DNA of 64,000 nucleotides from Pomacea canaliculata (lineage: Eukaryota; Mollusca; Gastropoda; Architaenioglossa; Ampullariidae), in NCBI RefSeq assembly GCF_003073045.1, contig NC_037590.1, forward strand, positions 40,664,751-40,728,750, written 5' to 3'. A program made the translations under genes and the position numbers. The notes beneath the pieces are model-generated. The model saw only the letters and a program-made list of their open reading frames with translations, searched no databases and was not told the origin of the DNA. This document shows positions 39,419-50,919 of this stretch, one piece after another. How positions within the stretch are numbered: the first letter of the stretch is position 1; every line of letters starts with the position of its first letter.

Positions 39419-39640
39419 CGTCTTTCATGTGCACATGAAATATCCCAAGCAGTGCCTTCGATGGCACGGAATTACTGCGATTTTCTTTCGATCACCCCCT
39501 ACTTATCTCCCTGGTACAGCTTCAAGATGGCGTTCACAACACAACATTTGCATAGACTCAACGTTTACTGCGCACTGCTTTGCGCAACTTTCTATTGCCG
39601 TGGGATTCCAACTCTGATCGACTGATCGCGCCGCACTGGC
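39419..39640 (-). promoter_or_regulatory. Probable calcineurin A promoter and 5' UTR
   Basis: The 220 bases upstream of the start codon are GC-richer than the flanks. They include CAAGATGGCG at 39523-39532 on the plus strand, a strong match to the YY1 site (AANATGGCG), which often lies near starts of housekeeping genes; another ATGGCGGTTG lies just inside intron 1 near 39319. No TATA box is evident. Start site not determined. Confidence 0.45.
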
Positions 39641-42600
39641 AAACCGCCGACTCAGTTACAGCGCTAGACGCCAAGAAGTGGATAATTTTTAAACCTTGGT
39701 CTACGAATACAGGTGCATATCACAGTGCCAAGTCAACTAAAACGTGTTTTACATGAGAAGTATTCATCGGAGGGCATTTAACGCTTTAGCCATTTTTATT
39801 TCCACCTAGCTACCAAAAGTAGGCATAGTGGGTACACGTCTGTCAATGAAGCAGGTGGTTTGAACTATGCTATAACTTTTGTCATGAATTATTTTAGAGA
39901 CTTTCAAATTCCACCATACATTAACTATTATTTTAAATTGATCCTCTAAATAGATTTTCATTGAGAAGTTGATCGACAATCGAATTATAAATTAGTCTGA
40001 TCTTGATCATGATTGATGATGACGACAACGGTGACAATCGGTAGAATAAATTCATTATCGTTGTTGTTGGCCCATGATCTTCAATCTTGGTATTGTTTTT
40101 TTAAATGCAATTTTTTTCAGTCAAACTAATTTGTTAAATTAATAGTTAAATAAGTAATTAAAGATGTGAACGATTCTAAATACCTTCTGCCCGCGGGAGC
40201 AGCAATTAAAAACTTTCGATTATCGATCTGGACTTTTAAAAAGGTCGATTTTTGAATCATGATGTTACAATAGTAAATGAATATGATTTCGTGATCAAGG
40301 CTTTATTCAACAGGATGCCATAGGCACTATGTCACGGTTTAAACTTTTTTTCCCCTGTATAGGAATTGAAATAACGCTTTATATGTGAATCGATTTGTAA
40401 GCAGGGGTCATTCCTCATGTGATAGAAATATTAGGGCTTATACTATTTTTTATTCGTTTTTGGAAGAATATTTTTAAACTCTACTTTTTAACTATGGACT
40501 GACCATGGAAATGATTACTGAAGCAGCGATCCGGGGCCTGTGAGTAACTAATGATATTAGAAAAGGATGCATGGAATGACAGTTGTCAAGTTCTACTGTG
40601 CCACATTTCAGAATTACAGCTGTTCCACCCATCTGTATACCAACACTCCGCAGAGTCTATTTGCTTTGACACCGAGCGCAGATGTAAAACAGACGTCGCC
40701 CGCCAAGTCGCCATGACGACATGCGTCAAGCGACGGGGAAAGGACGGCTTAGTACGTCTCTGCTACGTCCTTCCCCTGCGAAAGGATAATTCACCACGCG
40801 TCAAATTTTAACACCGGCGACTTCTCAATGCTCGCCAGTGTTGAGCCACTTAGAGCCCCAGATGCTTTTCGGGAGATACCGCAGCTGTGTAGGCTTATGG
40901 GTTGTGGGGTCACGCTGGTGGCTTGGGCGTCAGCATGCGCAGTTGTCTGGTCAAGTTCAGGTCGAGCGGGGACAGCGTTGTGACGTTGACAGACGCTGGG
41001 ACCCTTCTGGTCGATGACCTGGAGGAGAGACGGACGAAGCTATACCCTTTCTACTTAAAAAAAAAAAAAACACCACGCGCTCGGGAACACCGTGATAAAC
41101 ACACCACCCACGTACACATTCATATTTGTTGGCTATTGGCAGTCTGTACAACGTGGATATTACGGGGAGTGTAGGCACTGCTAGTTCTCTCTCATTGTCG
41201 CGACACTAGCAGCGCGCCAGTGCGCGTCATGCCAGCAGCTACCGTGCAATGTGTGTCGTCTGCTTTTCTGTCTCTCTCTCTGTTCCCCTCCCCGCCCCCA
41301 CCTCGACCCACCCACTCATCTCTACGTCGGCCGCCGCTGTTTGGCGCTATTACCGGTTGGCTGTGCGAGCCTGTCGCCAGGCGTTGAGCGGTCATTGCCG
41401 TTAATTCTACTCACTCAACGACCGCCCCATCTCACCGGTTTCGCCTGACTTTTTTTTTTCTTCTTCTCTGCCTCCCCTACGGTATTACTCCTCCCAACAC
41501 ACAGGGAGAGAGAGAGACAAAACCCAGGCAAATGTGCGTGTATAATAAGCTTCCAACCGCTTCTCTTTTGTCTTTGAGACAATCCGCATGGCTTTTTTAA
41601 TGCGGCCCTCGGGCCGCAGCCTCTGTAATGCCGACATAGCAACCGGAGGATGAAAGCACAGTACGCTGCATGAATGGCTAAGGTGTAGCAGTCAGCTGAA
41701 ATGCTTCTACACTCTTAACCGCCAAACGAGGTAACTCCTAGGGGCATGTCGTTTATGCTGCTACTGGTTAGCGACATAACCACCCCAGAACTTTAGTCAT
41801 AGGATGTTAAGGCGGGTTTGAAGCGTCGTCAGCTCAAAACTGCAAGCAGTAATGAACGTGGAAGAGAGTTGAGAGTAAGGAAGCATTATGGACAAGAGAT
41901 ACAGCTGTGCAGCCCTGCAAGACGTTTTCTGAGCAGAGCCTCGCGTGTCTGAGCCTCGAGACTTGCTAAGAAACGCCTGCAAGCAGCGCATATGTCACGC
42001 ATCAAAGTAACGAGGGGAAGTAAATCAGCCTCGAGGGTTGGGGGGCGTAGGAGGAGGTCAACAGCGATGCGAGGTGATCTCGCTGCTAACTGGCAAAGAG
42101 GTCAGCAGGTAACGCAGATTGGTCCATGTCTTGGCAGTCCTGCACTTTGCTCATATCAGCTACTTCTGGATGCTCTGGAAATTTGTGGTTAGAGATCGGA
42201 GGTAAAGCAACCTAGTTGGGTAGTTCTGTACCACAGCGTCATGGCTGCACTCTCAGGTCTCGACTGAGGTCCTCGCTTTTGCCCTTGTGGTCCACGGCTC
42301 CGGCTTGCTGGTTCCGTGCCATGCAGTGGCCGCAGGCCTTGCACTGAGTGTGTTTCTCTGATGCTAAGTAAAGTGCATTCCCTGGTCATCATGATGCACC
42401 ATCGATCACTTTAACAACAAAAACACCTTGCCAAGCCAAAGTTATCATCAGCTAATGACCGACTGTTGAGGAAAGGTGTCACTGTCAGTCTGTCACACAA
42501 AGTGCACAGTATCAGACCTCTCAACCCTTACCATCCCCTCGTCTTCTCTATTTCCCCCCCCCCCTTTTCAAGAAAGGACTTAAAAAAACAGCCAAAGAAA

Positions 42601-43241
42601 GATGAGTTTGTGAGAAAAGGATCAACATTCGAGTTAAATACAAACAAGAAAAATGAAGAACCGAAGGACTATTTTAGTGCAAGACCTTGCGCACGGCCAG
42701 CAAGGAGCCCTGAAGCAAGGTTTGCAAAGATAGGACGTGACCTACATGGATGTAGGCAGTCGGAATGCTTGATCAGAATAGCCTCGCTTTATAACAAAAA
42801 AGTGGCGATGCGGTCATGTTTCATTTTAATGTCAGTGTGGGAGAATTACCCGTGTATATTTAATCAAGCCTTAACTCCCTCACCCACGTCTTTGTCTTCT
42901 CTCTCTCTCTGAGCTTCCTTGAGCGAAATAACTAAGGTAGCCGCAACGGTTACTGAAAGTATCTCTTCTTCAATTTTGCCTGTTGTATTGCTTACTACCC
43001 ATAATCTTTTTTGCAAGACATTTGCAGGTGGCCTTACTACGTGTGGATGGAGCGGTGTTGCAAAGCTATATTTGCAAGCAAAATCTTGCACGTGCAAATC
43101 TTGAAACTATCGCAACGTGACGAAAAAAGGCTGAGTCTGCAAGAATGATCCATATTCAAAGCAAAACACGACCACAAAAATGAAAAAGGGAGAAAAACAA
43201 ACGCAAAAGTAAGGTGCACTCAGGAACATCAGGTGTACCTT

Positions 43242-43249
43242 TGACGTCA
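43242..43249. promoter_or_regulatory. Full CRE palindrome TGACGTCA
   Basis: A perfect CREB/ATF recognition palindrome. About 30 bases further on, ACACAGGTAAGTACC looks like a strong splice donor on the plus strand, so the pair could mark the promoter and first exon of an unrecognised transcript. Weak evidence alone, since an 8-mer occurs by chance about once in 65 kb. Confidence 0.3.
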
Positions 43250-43392
43250 TAATTTAAGAGTTATGTCCCATGTACACAGGTAAGTACCAGCAGGTGACTC
43301 TAAATGGCAAAAACTTTCTGGTGACTATTCTGACAAGTAAAAGTCAACCGGTGGCTGCTTGACGCCGCACGTTCTTTTGATCACGAAGAGCT

Positions 43393-43440
43393 GTCCCAGG
43401 AGTTGTCAGGTCCCCCCGCAGAAAACTTATCTCCTGGGAC
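43393..43440. repeat. Inverted repeat, 10-bp perfect arms
   Basis: GTCCCAGGAG at 43393-43402 and CTCCTGGGAC at 43431-43440 can form a stem with a 28-base loop containing a run of six C. No transposon signature flanks it. Confidence 0.6.
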
Positions 43441-44059
43441 TACGAGAATCTGAACTGTACTTTAACCTCGGTGCTTCTGAAGACTTGTGAATACGGTTAA
43501 AATATATGGTCGGACACTATTTGTGATTTCTGCAGGCCATGATTTTTGCGAGTACAGGTAACAAGGGAAACAATCTTTAAGACTTATGCAATCGTTGCAT
43601 AAGCAAATACAGAGGCTTGCAACACAATAGTTCTAATAATAGCACTTGTAATGCACGTCCGCAGATAGAGCACAAACAATAGAATCTTTTATGCAGGTTT
43701 CTTTTGTGACAGAAGGATGCTTGATGGCCGATTAATTGGAATGAAAAGTGCATCCACCTAGCGGTGGTTTTGCGGTACAGGAAGGAAGATAATGGTGTGG
43801 GGAGGATGACCAGAGCTGGTCTCACGGGGAGAATGCTGGTAGAGCAGTTGTCGTGGAATAAACTCCCCAAAATATTCTCTGTATGGCCTTGCACTCCCCA
43901 GTATTCAATCACGTGATTCAAGTGACGATGAACCAGATGGCGGTGTCTGCCATTGTAATGCGCAGGCTTGCTCGTGAGGGCGTCTGATTAACATCTTCGA
44001 TACCACTGTTTTCAGGAGTTTTTCTTTGCTTTGCTTTCCAGGGATCATGCCTGTTAGAC

Positions 44060-45560
44060 TTCAATTTTTTATTGTGATTATGAAAAGGGCTATTTTTTTA
44101 CCATGTTTTCTTTGATCCCCAGATTCTTTCTTACAGTGTGGCTCTCTAAAGCCACATCTCTATCCGGTCTGTCTAGTCAGCAGTTCTAGAGAATATGCTC
44201 TTGGGTCTGTAGGCCCGTCTCGCATGAACAGTTTTCAGTGTATGACAGCCCCAGGTAAAACACAGTGTGCACGCAGTCGGCATGTGTCCAGTGTGCAGGT
44301 GGAAGATGATGGTCTGCCGGTGACGTTTCCGACGGAGCTTCTGGTCATCTAATGGCGGATTGCCCACTAGCCCTTGAAGTGATGCTTAACGAAAGCCTTG
44401 GCTTCGCTGCAGGGGATTGTCAGACGGCTGCTGACCTGGCGAGTTTGTTTGCCTCCTTATTTCCCGACAAGCCCAGTGTGCAAGGATCCACTGGACTGTC
44501 ACCATCATGTGCTGAGAGTGAAGGAGTGCTCAGGAGGTGATGTCTGAGACGTTCCAACTGCCCACTGGGGGACTGCAAACTCAGGTGACAGATTTGTAGA
44601 GATCCTCCTTCCAGACTTTGTGGAAGACATTGGCTAGGTCAGTGTACGTAGCAACTACCTTCTTCTTTTCCTGAAATGTTTTTTTTTCTATTGACTGCGC
44701 TAGGTAAATGAGCTGGTCTTCAGTGTTCCTGTTCTTCATGAAAGCCATATGTTCTTTGGTGATCATGTGGTTGGTTTCCAGTAATACATCAAGCGCTTGT
44801 TGATCATGCGCTCGAGGGTCTTGCCGAGATAGCTGAGTAGGGTAATGGGTCGGTAGCTAGTTTTTTCTTTGGGAATCTTTGTCATTCGTCAAGACTCTTT
44901 TTTAAATCTTGTTCATTCAAGATGGCAATGGTCTCAGTCGAAGGGTTTTGTGACCTTTGGACGCCTTGTGCATTCCACTCCACGATCCTAAGGGCTGTCG
45001 TTGTAGTTGATGTGTAAGCAGTAGCCCTACTCTGCTTTCCCCTGCTGCTCAGGTTTACAGAGCCACCAGTCACTGGGATGAACCCTCCTAAGGCTGAGGG
45101 TCTGGCACCTTCCCTACCGAGCAAGACGCTGGGACGACACCATGTCGAGATAGTTGTCAGACAGTAAGGCATGGTCTAAGAGGCTGCGTGTGAGCTTCTT
45201 GCCTGATGATTCCCACACTATTCCAAGAATCAGCACTGCGCCTTCGTTGGTATGGCTGACATCCCACATCTACAATAAAATAAGGCACACCATCAGTCAT
45301 GAACACGAGGACCTGGACGTTGACTTCTTCAGAAAAGACTTTCGCCCAAGGGATGTGTCAGGATCACCCCCTTCACTGCGTTTATCTGAGACAGAGTGCC
45401 AGGATGTGGCGCGTGGAGCCAGAAGTGAGAGCTGGGCTTTGGCTGTAGGCCAGTGTACCCGGACATCCGACACAGAGGAGTCAGCTTACAGGCCACCAAA
45501 GGTCTTTCACTAGCCAAACCAAAAGTGAAAATCCCCAAAGGCGTATTGACACAGAAAAGG
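44060..45560 (-). mobile_element. RNase H-bearing LINE (I/Jockey group), internally deleted
   Basis: Domains appear in ORF2 order on the minus strand but collapsed together. At about 45010-44900 is the start of the APE endonuclease (ALRIVEWNAQGVQ, then ILNEQDLK). At 44880-44590 is reverse transcriptase (SYRPITLLSYLGKTLERMIN, then NTEDQLIYLAQSIE and TYTDLANVFHKVWKEDL). At about 44510-44180 is RNase H (VQWI, then GLSGNKEANKLAR after a one-base deletion) and the usual end block (TGLQTQEHILE). Several hundred codons are missing at the joins between domains, and frames shift between blocks. Sequence upstream to about 45560 may be the end of ORF1 but is not clearly recognisable. A dead copy shaped by deletions. 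Confidence 0.8.
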
Positions 45561-48500
45561 AACACGTGGCAGTGTGAAGGGAATAAGGCATGGCATCAGT
45601 CTAAAGCGCCAGAAAACAGTAAAACGATGCAATAATAAGACAATATTTTGCTGTCTGTGTTGTAGAGCCAAGTTGTCTCCTTTAATGTTACACTAGTAGA
45701 TGCTGGGAAAGATTCCCGAGCTCAGATCATAAGATTTACAGGGGTACTCCTGTTTTCTCCTCTTCCATCGCCTTTCTCTCCTAAAGCAGAATCGTAATCA
45801 AGGGACTTTTTTTCCTATCAAATAAATGCTTTCAAATCGCCAGAGCCGGATTCCCCTAAACCTTTACTAGCTAGGAATTGTACCGCAGATAACATATTTC
45901 AACACAGGACTTCTCGTCTTTCACTCTTCAACCAGGCAGAAAAAAGCCATATTGTCGATATAAAAACCCAAGTAAACCTTAACAGCGAAAAAGAACCACA
46001 GCTATGGTTGATTACCCCCAACAAAGCGAAGTCAACTTGGCAGGTCGAAGCATTAATCATGCGATCGAAAACGTAATTCTTAAAGTAATTGTACAGGAGA
46101 CCTAGACAGGGAACAAAAATGGTAACTGTTTAAAGGCCAGCGCCCTTTTTGCAGGCTGCGAGCTTTCTTACAGTCTGACAAGCGTCATGCCGACAGGCCA
46201 TATATAGACAGCAGCCCAGATTGTAGCCTTATAATCTTTGTGCAAAAAGGACAAGGCATGAGCGGCTCAATGTGGCTGGCACCATAGCCACATGAAAAGT
46301 GACCCCGTGACCCCAGGAATTAGCATACAGCGGGAGGAGTCGCTATCGATTAAAGTATGCCTAGCTGTTATCGGATTATCTTGTCCTTGGCCGGAGGACA
46401 GAATGTTTACCGGCAAAGTTTGCTCTTGGGACAAAATACAAAAGTTATTATAATGCCGAATGACTAATGTACGGGTAGAGTAGTGAAAGGAAACAAAACC
46501 GTGCAAAGAAAAGGTAGGGTAAGCAAGAACTAGGATAAACTATTTTTAAAAAAATTAGCACAGTTATAAAGGAACTACGAAGATAGCTCCATGAAAGTCA
46601 AAGCTTTCGTTTTTTATCTCTTTCTTCAGATAAATTTGAAGTGCTGGACTTGAGAACAGAGCAACAATAGATGATTGTAAGACTGTTAATGACAGTCCCA
46701 TCAATTTGTATCAGTGTAACTCAGTAAGCAAGAAGTGGTGTTTAAACACTTAACACTCGCTCTGTAAATGAAAAAATTAAATAAACTTCAAGACTACTAT
46801 TATTACTACCATAACCACCACCGCCCCTACTTCTTCTACAGACTACGAGACGATGTTAGAAGGCAAATGGGGTTAAAATCTTTTTATTTAAAGGAGAACA
46901 AGTTAAATGATCCCAATCATAGGTGCACAGGGTGTGTACACAGAAATCATTAAATGTCTAGTGGTGTGTAATTTATCTTTCAAACGACAGGATTATGCTT
47001 GATACAAAATACTATATACTACTTCCCACACGTTCTCGAGACATACGAGGACCTAGTCAGATGGTATCCGCTTCAACATGGTGAGTGGTCTTGATGCTGA
47101 ACTGGTCTCTGGGGCGTCCTGCAGCTGTTTAGGGTCATGGCAATGTGTGTTCTCGTACAGTCGCCATCACTTGAGGCCCACCATCGCATCCACCGATTCA
47201 TCTGTATGTTATTGCACAGACACCATCAGTCGGGGTACATCAGCGTCTCCGCAGATTCGTTCTCTCCTTCCGTCAACTAATCACACCGAGGGCTGTTCGA
47301 TCGATGTTCACGACTTCTCTTGGCGGAGGTCTCAACGTTCTGCCATGTCTCCTTGGATCGTGCTTTGTCCCACGTCGGGCAAGGACTTTGAGGTACAGAC
47401 CACCCCAAAAGTCATGCTACCATTTTCAAAATTAAAATCAATTCTCACAATAACAATGGGTTTCATGTCTTAAAACATTGACCCTTTAAAGTTGTTGTGG
47501 AGAAATGTTTCACTACCTAATGAGCTAAAAATTCCCGATTAAAAAAAAAAAAAATAGGCGATCCATTGTGAGCATACAAAATTGCACTCATATACCATTA
47601 TCAAGTAAGGATTCAAGTAATTATTCGTCTAATTTTACAATTAGACTACACATTTTTAAAATTTATATTCTCCTTGAAATGGTATCGCGACCTTTAGGCC
47701 AATCTGCAGTATTCTTCACTTCTTGTCCCATTGTGTTAATTAGTCATGTTCTTCGTGTAGGTGCAAGATCTGCAGGCCAGAGGTACAGCTGCTTCGACAT
47801 CTTGTTAAATACAGAACAGACGCAGGCAACCGAGTGGTCCCTGTCCTGTGCCTCATTATGTCCATCGACGTGAAGTGGAGGGGAAGCAATTAACTCTTCT
47901 GGTGGTAAAAAAAGGGAGATAATTTGCAACGGGTGAAAGCACGAGGTCAGTAGATAACAAAAGTCCTTGTCTTGTCATCGTCCTTGGCGACGGCCCCCAG
48001 GACGAGAAGTAAGAGAAGACTTGGGTGGTCGGGGAAAAGAGTTCTGTTCTCTGTTGTCTAGCTACAATCCCTGTTCACAGATCAGCCTATGGACACGTGA
48101 CTAAACTCATAATAAATAACAAGGTAATGAAGGTAACCTCCAGGTGTAACTTCTCTGTCGCTGCCAAATGTCACTAGCGAACGTTTCATTCCCCGTCACC
48201 AGCGTCATGTGACATTTGTAATTGACCTTTCAAGTGACCTACGAGAAGCGGTCAGTGTGGCCACATGACACATGTCTACTGTACAAACATAATACATTCA
48301 TACTTGACATCCACGTAACGCGTCTGGGGACAGAAGAGAAAAAGAGCGACAGCAGTGGAAATGTCGGAGGTCGTTGGTATAATCCCTCTACCTCCCTCGC
48401 ACCAACCACGCATTTGCCCCTATACACACCATCCCCCAGCCCCATCCCTTCCCGCGACCCACCCACACACACAGAGTACACAGAGGAGATCTATACACAC

Positions 48501-49970
48501 AACGAATGGCCTGTCGTTTGCAGCAAACTGGTTACGCAGGTTTCTTACAATGTCGATCGATTTCAGTTTTTCAAAAATCTTCTGAGGCCAGTGCGATTCA
48601 CGTGACCTTTTGTACACGGCGACAGAGTGCAGCGGCACCTGCAACATTAGAAGGTGGGAGCGACATCTCCCCCATCATCATCATCATTCAGATAATGAAA
48701 AGGTCATAAATCTGTAAGCCTGTCTCTCGATGCTAAGCATGTAAGTCTGTCTCTCGACACATATTAACACTTGAAACATTTATTTACATTTTTTACTTGA
48801 GACATTAAGATATATATATATAAAGAGAGAGTATGAGTATACAATAATACAAATCCATACAACACAAAGACAAGGTCTGCAAAAGCATATAAAAAGATAT
48901 GTCGATACGAAATCGCTTGAGAATGTATAGTTTCCAAATAATTTTAAATGTCAAGTTCTCATACTTTTTAAAAATTCACATATATAGATATAAAACGCTA
49001 TCAGGAGTCCGTGCATTCTAAAACATACTCATCTGTACATTTCTATGAAGGACAAAAGTTCTCCTACACAGCATCGTGTATTTAACTTTCCCACCCCAAA
49101 ATTCAACGTTTAATCGAGCTTCATGTGAAGGTGCACCGGTAAATATAGAATTTACACCTGAACTAGCCAGTCGCACCCTTTCTCCCTCATCAGCCCTCTC
49201 CTCACCACCAACCAGCGAAAAGGATTCTCAAATATCGCTGCAATAAACACCCCCCCCCCACATACCCCACTCATGTCTTCCTTCTACCCGTGTTTTGTTC
49301 ATCATTTGCACCTGCATGAAGACCCATCCATCGCCTTCAACCACACATCGACACGTGCTATAGCTACTCCAGACTTTGCTACCTGAAGTCGCGGGAGGAT
49401 ACAACGGTTTCCCCGAGTATGCTGACAACGCTGTTTGTGTTTGTGTGCGTGGTTTTTTTTTTTTCAACGTGCTGTGCGAAAATTGTCACTAGAAAGGTTT
49501 GAGGTTGAATATGTCCTCTAGGCGACAAAGCCGAGCCCGACAATGATCCAGGCGATGATTTATGGGCTAATTGTGCACAAGGCCCGTTGTCGCCTTGTAA
49601 GCTGGGCATGGCGCGACCCTGTGCAAGCGTTTTGACAGATATAAATCATGGAGGTAAAAACCTTTTTTCTTTCTTCTTCTGTGACGCGCTGTACTTAACG
49701 CTACTCACCCGACTGCGGTGCTATCGACCGGTCAGTGGTGCCGGCAAAACGGCGAGGGCTGATTCCTTTGAGTCGCAAGATCGCTTCAGACAGGCTTTGG
49801 GTGCACCAGCGCACAAATATACACATGTACCCGCGCAAACATACACACAGACACACCCACTCACGCATGCATGCACCCATAAACACAAACATACAAGCGC
49901 GTATCCACATGCACAGGTAAATCCACATGCACACACACAAACACATATGCACAGACACGCAATCGCATGT

Positions 49971-49971
<1 letters not shown>
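45561..49971. other. Intergenic, no gene recognised
   Basis: No open frame resembles a known protein. There is an (ACY)-type trinucleotide tract near 46790-46830, a CAT repeat near 48675, and an AT microsatellite near 48813. A 9-bp inverted repeat (AGGCGACAA / TTGTCGCCT) lies at about 49521 and 49590. A 131-codon frame at 47078-47473 has no family resemblance. Confidence 0.45.

Positions 49972-50029
<58 letters not shown>
49972..50029. repeat. (CA)n microsatellite, about 29 units
   Basis: An uninterrupted CA run of 58 bases lies inside a wider imperfect CA/CACG-rich tract from about 49795 to 50115. Long open frames on both strands here (up to 179 codons) are by-products of the repeat. Alternating purine-pyrimidine sequence of this length can adopt Z-DNA. 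Confidence 0.97.
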
Positions 50030-50035
<6 letters not shown>

Positions 50036-50604
50036 TCGGGTGCACACTTATGCAAACGCACGAACTTGCAAACTGTATGCGCACGCAAGCATGCGCTCAC
50101 AACATTGCACGCGAGTAATAAAATGAGATAGACTGGCAGTGTGCAATGACAAGGAATATTTACAACCTCATTGCCTGTCTTGTACGATTTTATTTGTCAT
50201 CCAGCCGGAGTTCTGTTTGCACACACGCTGGCGGCCATGCTAGCAGTTGGCACAAGAGCCACAGATACCCCGCGTCTCCCGCCTCCCTGTCGTCGATAAC
50301 CGTGCGACAAGTCACGCCTGGCTGACTACCCGAGCAGAGCCATGAGGTTACAAACAAAGTTGTCAGACGGCATGTGTGTCTGCATATCCAACTCAGGATC
50401 TAGGAAAAAAACAGTGCGCAATCACAGAAATGAACGCGCTGGACTTAGACTTAAAAAATATATCCGTATAAATGCCTATTTGGAACCGACCCCCAAATAT
50501 GCAATATACAGAAAATGTAATGCGTTCTCCTGCTCTTTTCTACCAGTTAAAAATCTCATTCGTCGATGTGTCTGGAGAACTGCAGTCGAATAGTCTATCC
50601 ACAG

Positions 50605-50911
50605 CAGGCATGTCCAACCAAGGGTCCCCCCCAGGGCCAGATGGTCACATTTGTGTTGTCATAAGGGTCGCACACAACTGACTGAAGTCATTTAATAAAC
50701 ATTATTGCAGAATATTTTTATTACTTAAACTGAGAAACATGCAATGTGCATACAGTTGGTTTACCAAATCCTTGGGGCAGATTTCCTTTAGGTTTGTAAA
50801 CTTTTCAGCAAGGTATGGAAAGACCTATACAATAGATTTTGCGAATCGCTGCAGTGTCCATTGAGCGAGCCTCAGGTGTGCTTGCCAAGAACCGGATGTT
50901 TGACATCCCTG
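50605..50911. mobile_element. hAT-type non-autonomous element (Charlie-like ends)
   Basis: The 5' end CAGGCATGTCCAACCAAGGG and the inverted 3' end CAGGGATGTCAAACATCCGG match at 15 or so of the first 20 positions. Direct 8-base flanks ATCCACAG (50597-50604) and GTCCACAG (50912-50919) agree at seven of eight, the size hAT elements make. The body includes a GGGTCGCAC stretch like that of hAT-Charlie relatives and has no coding capacity. End divergence suggests it is older than the element at 26555. Confidence 0.8.
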
Positions 50912-50919
50912 GTCCACAG

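Larger units (their letters stand above)
39641..44059. other. Intergenic, no gene recognised
   Basis: Open frames up to 148 codons exist (for example 42466-42912) but none resembles a known protein or shows conserved motifs. The part 40650-41650 is CpG-rich and contains a palindromic GCGGCCCTCGGGCCGC near 41602. No transposon ends were recognised. A CRE site and an inverted repeat are listed separately. Confidence 0.45.

Noticed and set aside
42466-42912. 148-codon open frame on the plus strand
   Set aside because: Mixed composition with no motif, no splice signals and no recognised relative; consistent with chance in GC-richer sequence.
43577-43921. 114-codon minus-strand frame
   Set aside because: No family resemblance that holds over more than a few residues; no start context or splice sites that support a gene.
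45154-45513. 119-codon plus-strand frame next to the LINE
   Set aside because: It is antisense to the LINE 5' region and has no independent similarity.
47078-47473. 131-codon frame, first suspected as antisense LINE tail
   Set aside because: The minus-strand translation shares only a vague tryptophan/arginine pattern with LINE C-termini and has stops; not enough to call.
49587-50126. Long open frames on both strands (up to 179 codons) rich in His-Thr or Cys-Val
   Set aside because: They are produced by the CA microsatellite, which has no stops in most frames; no protein family matches.
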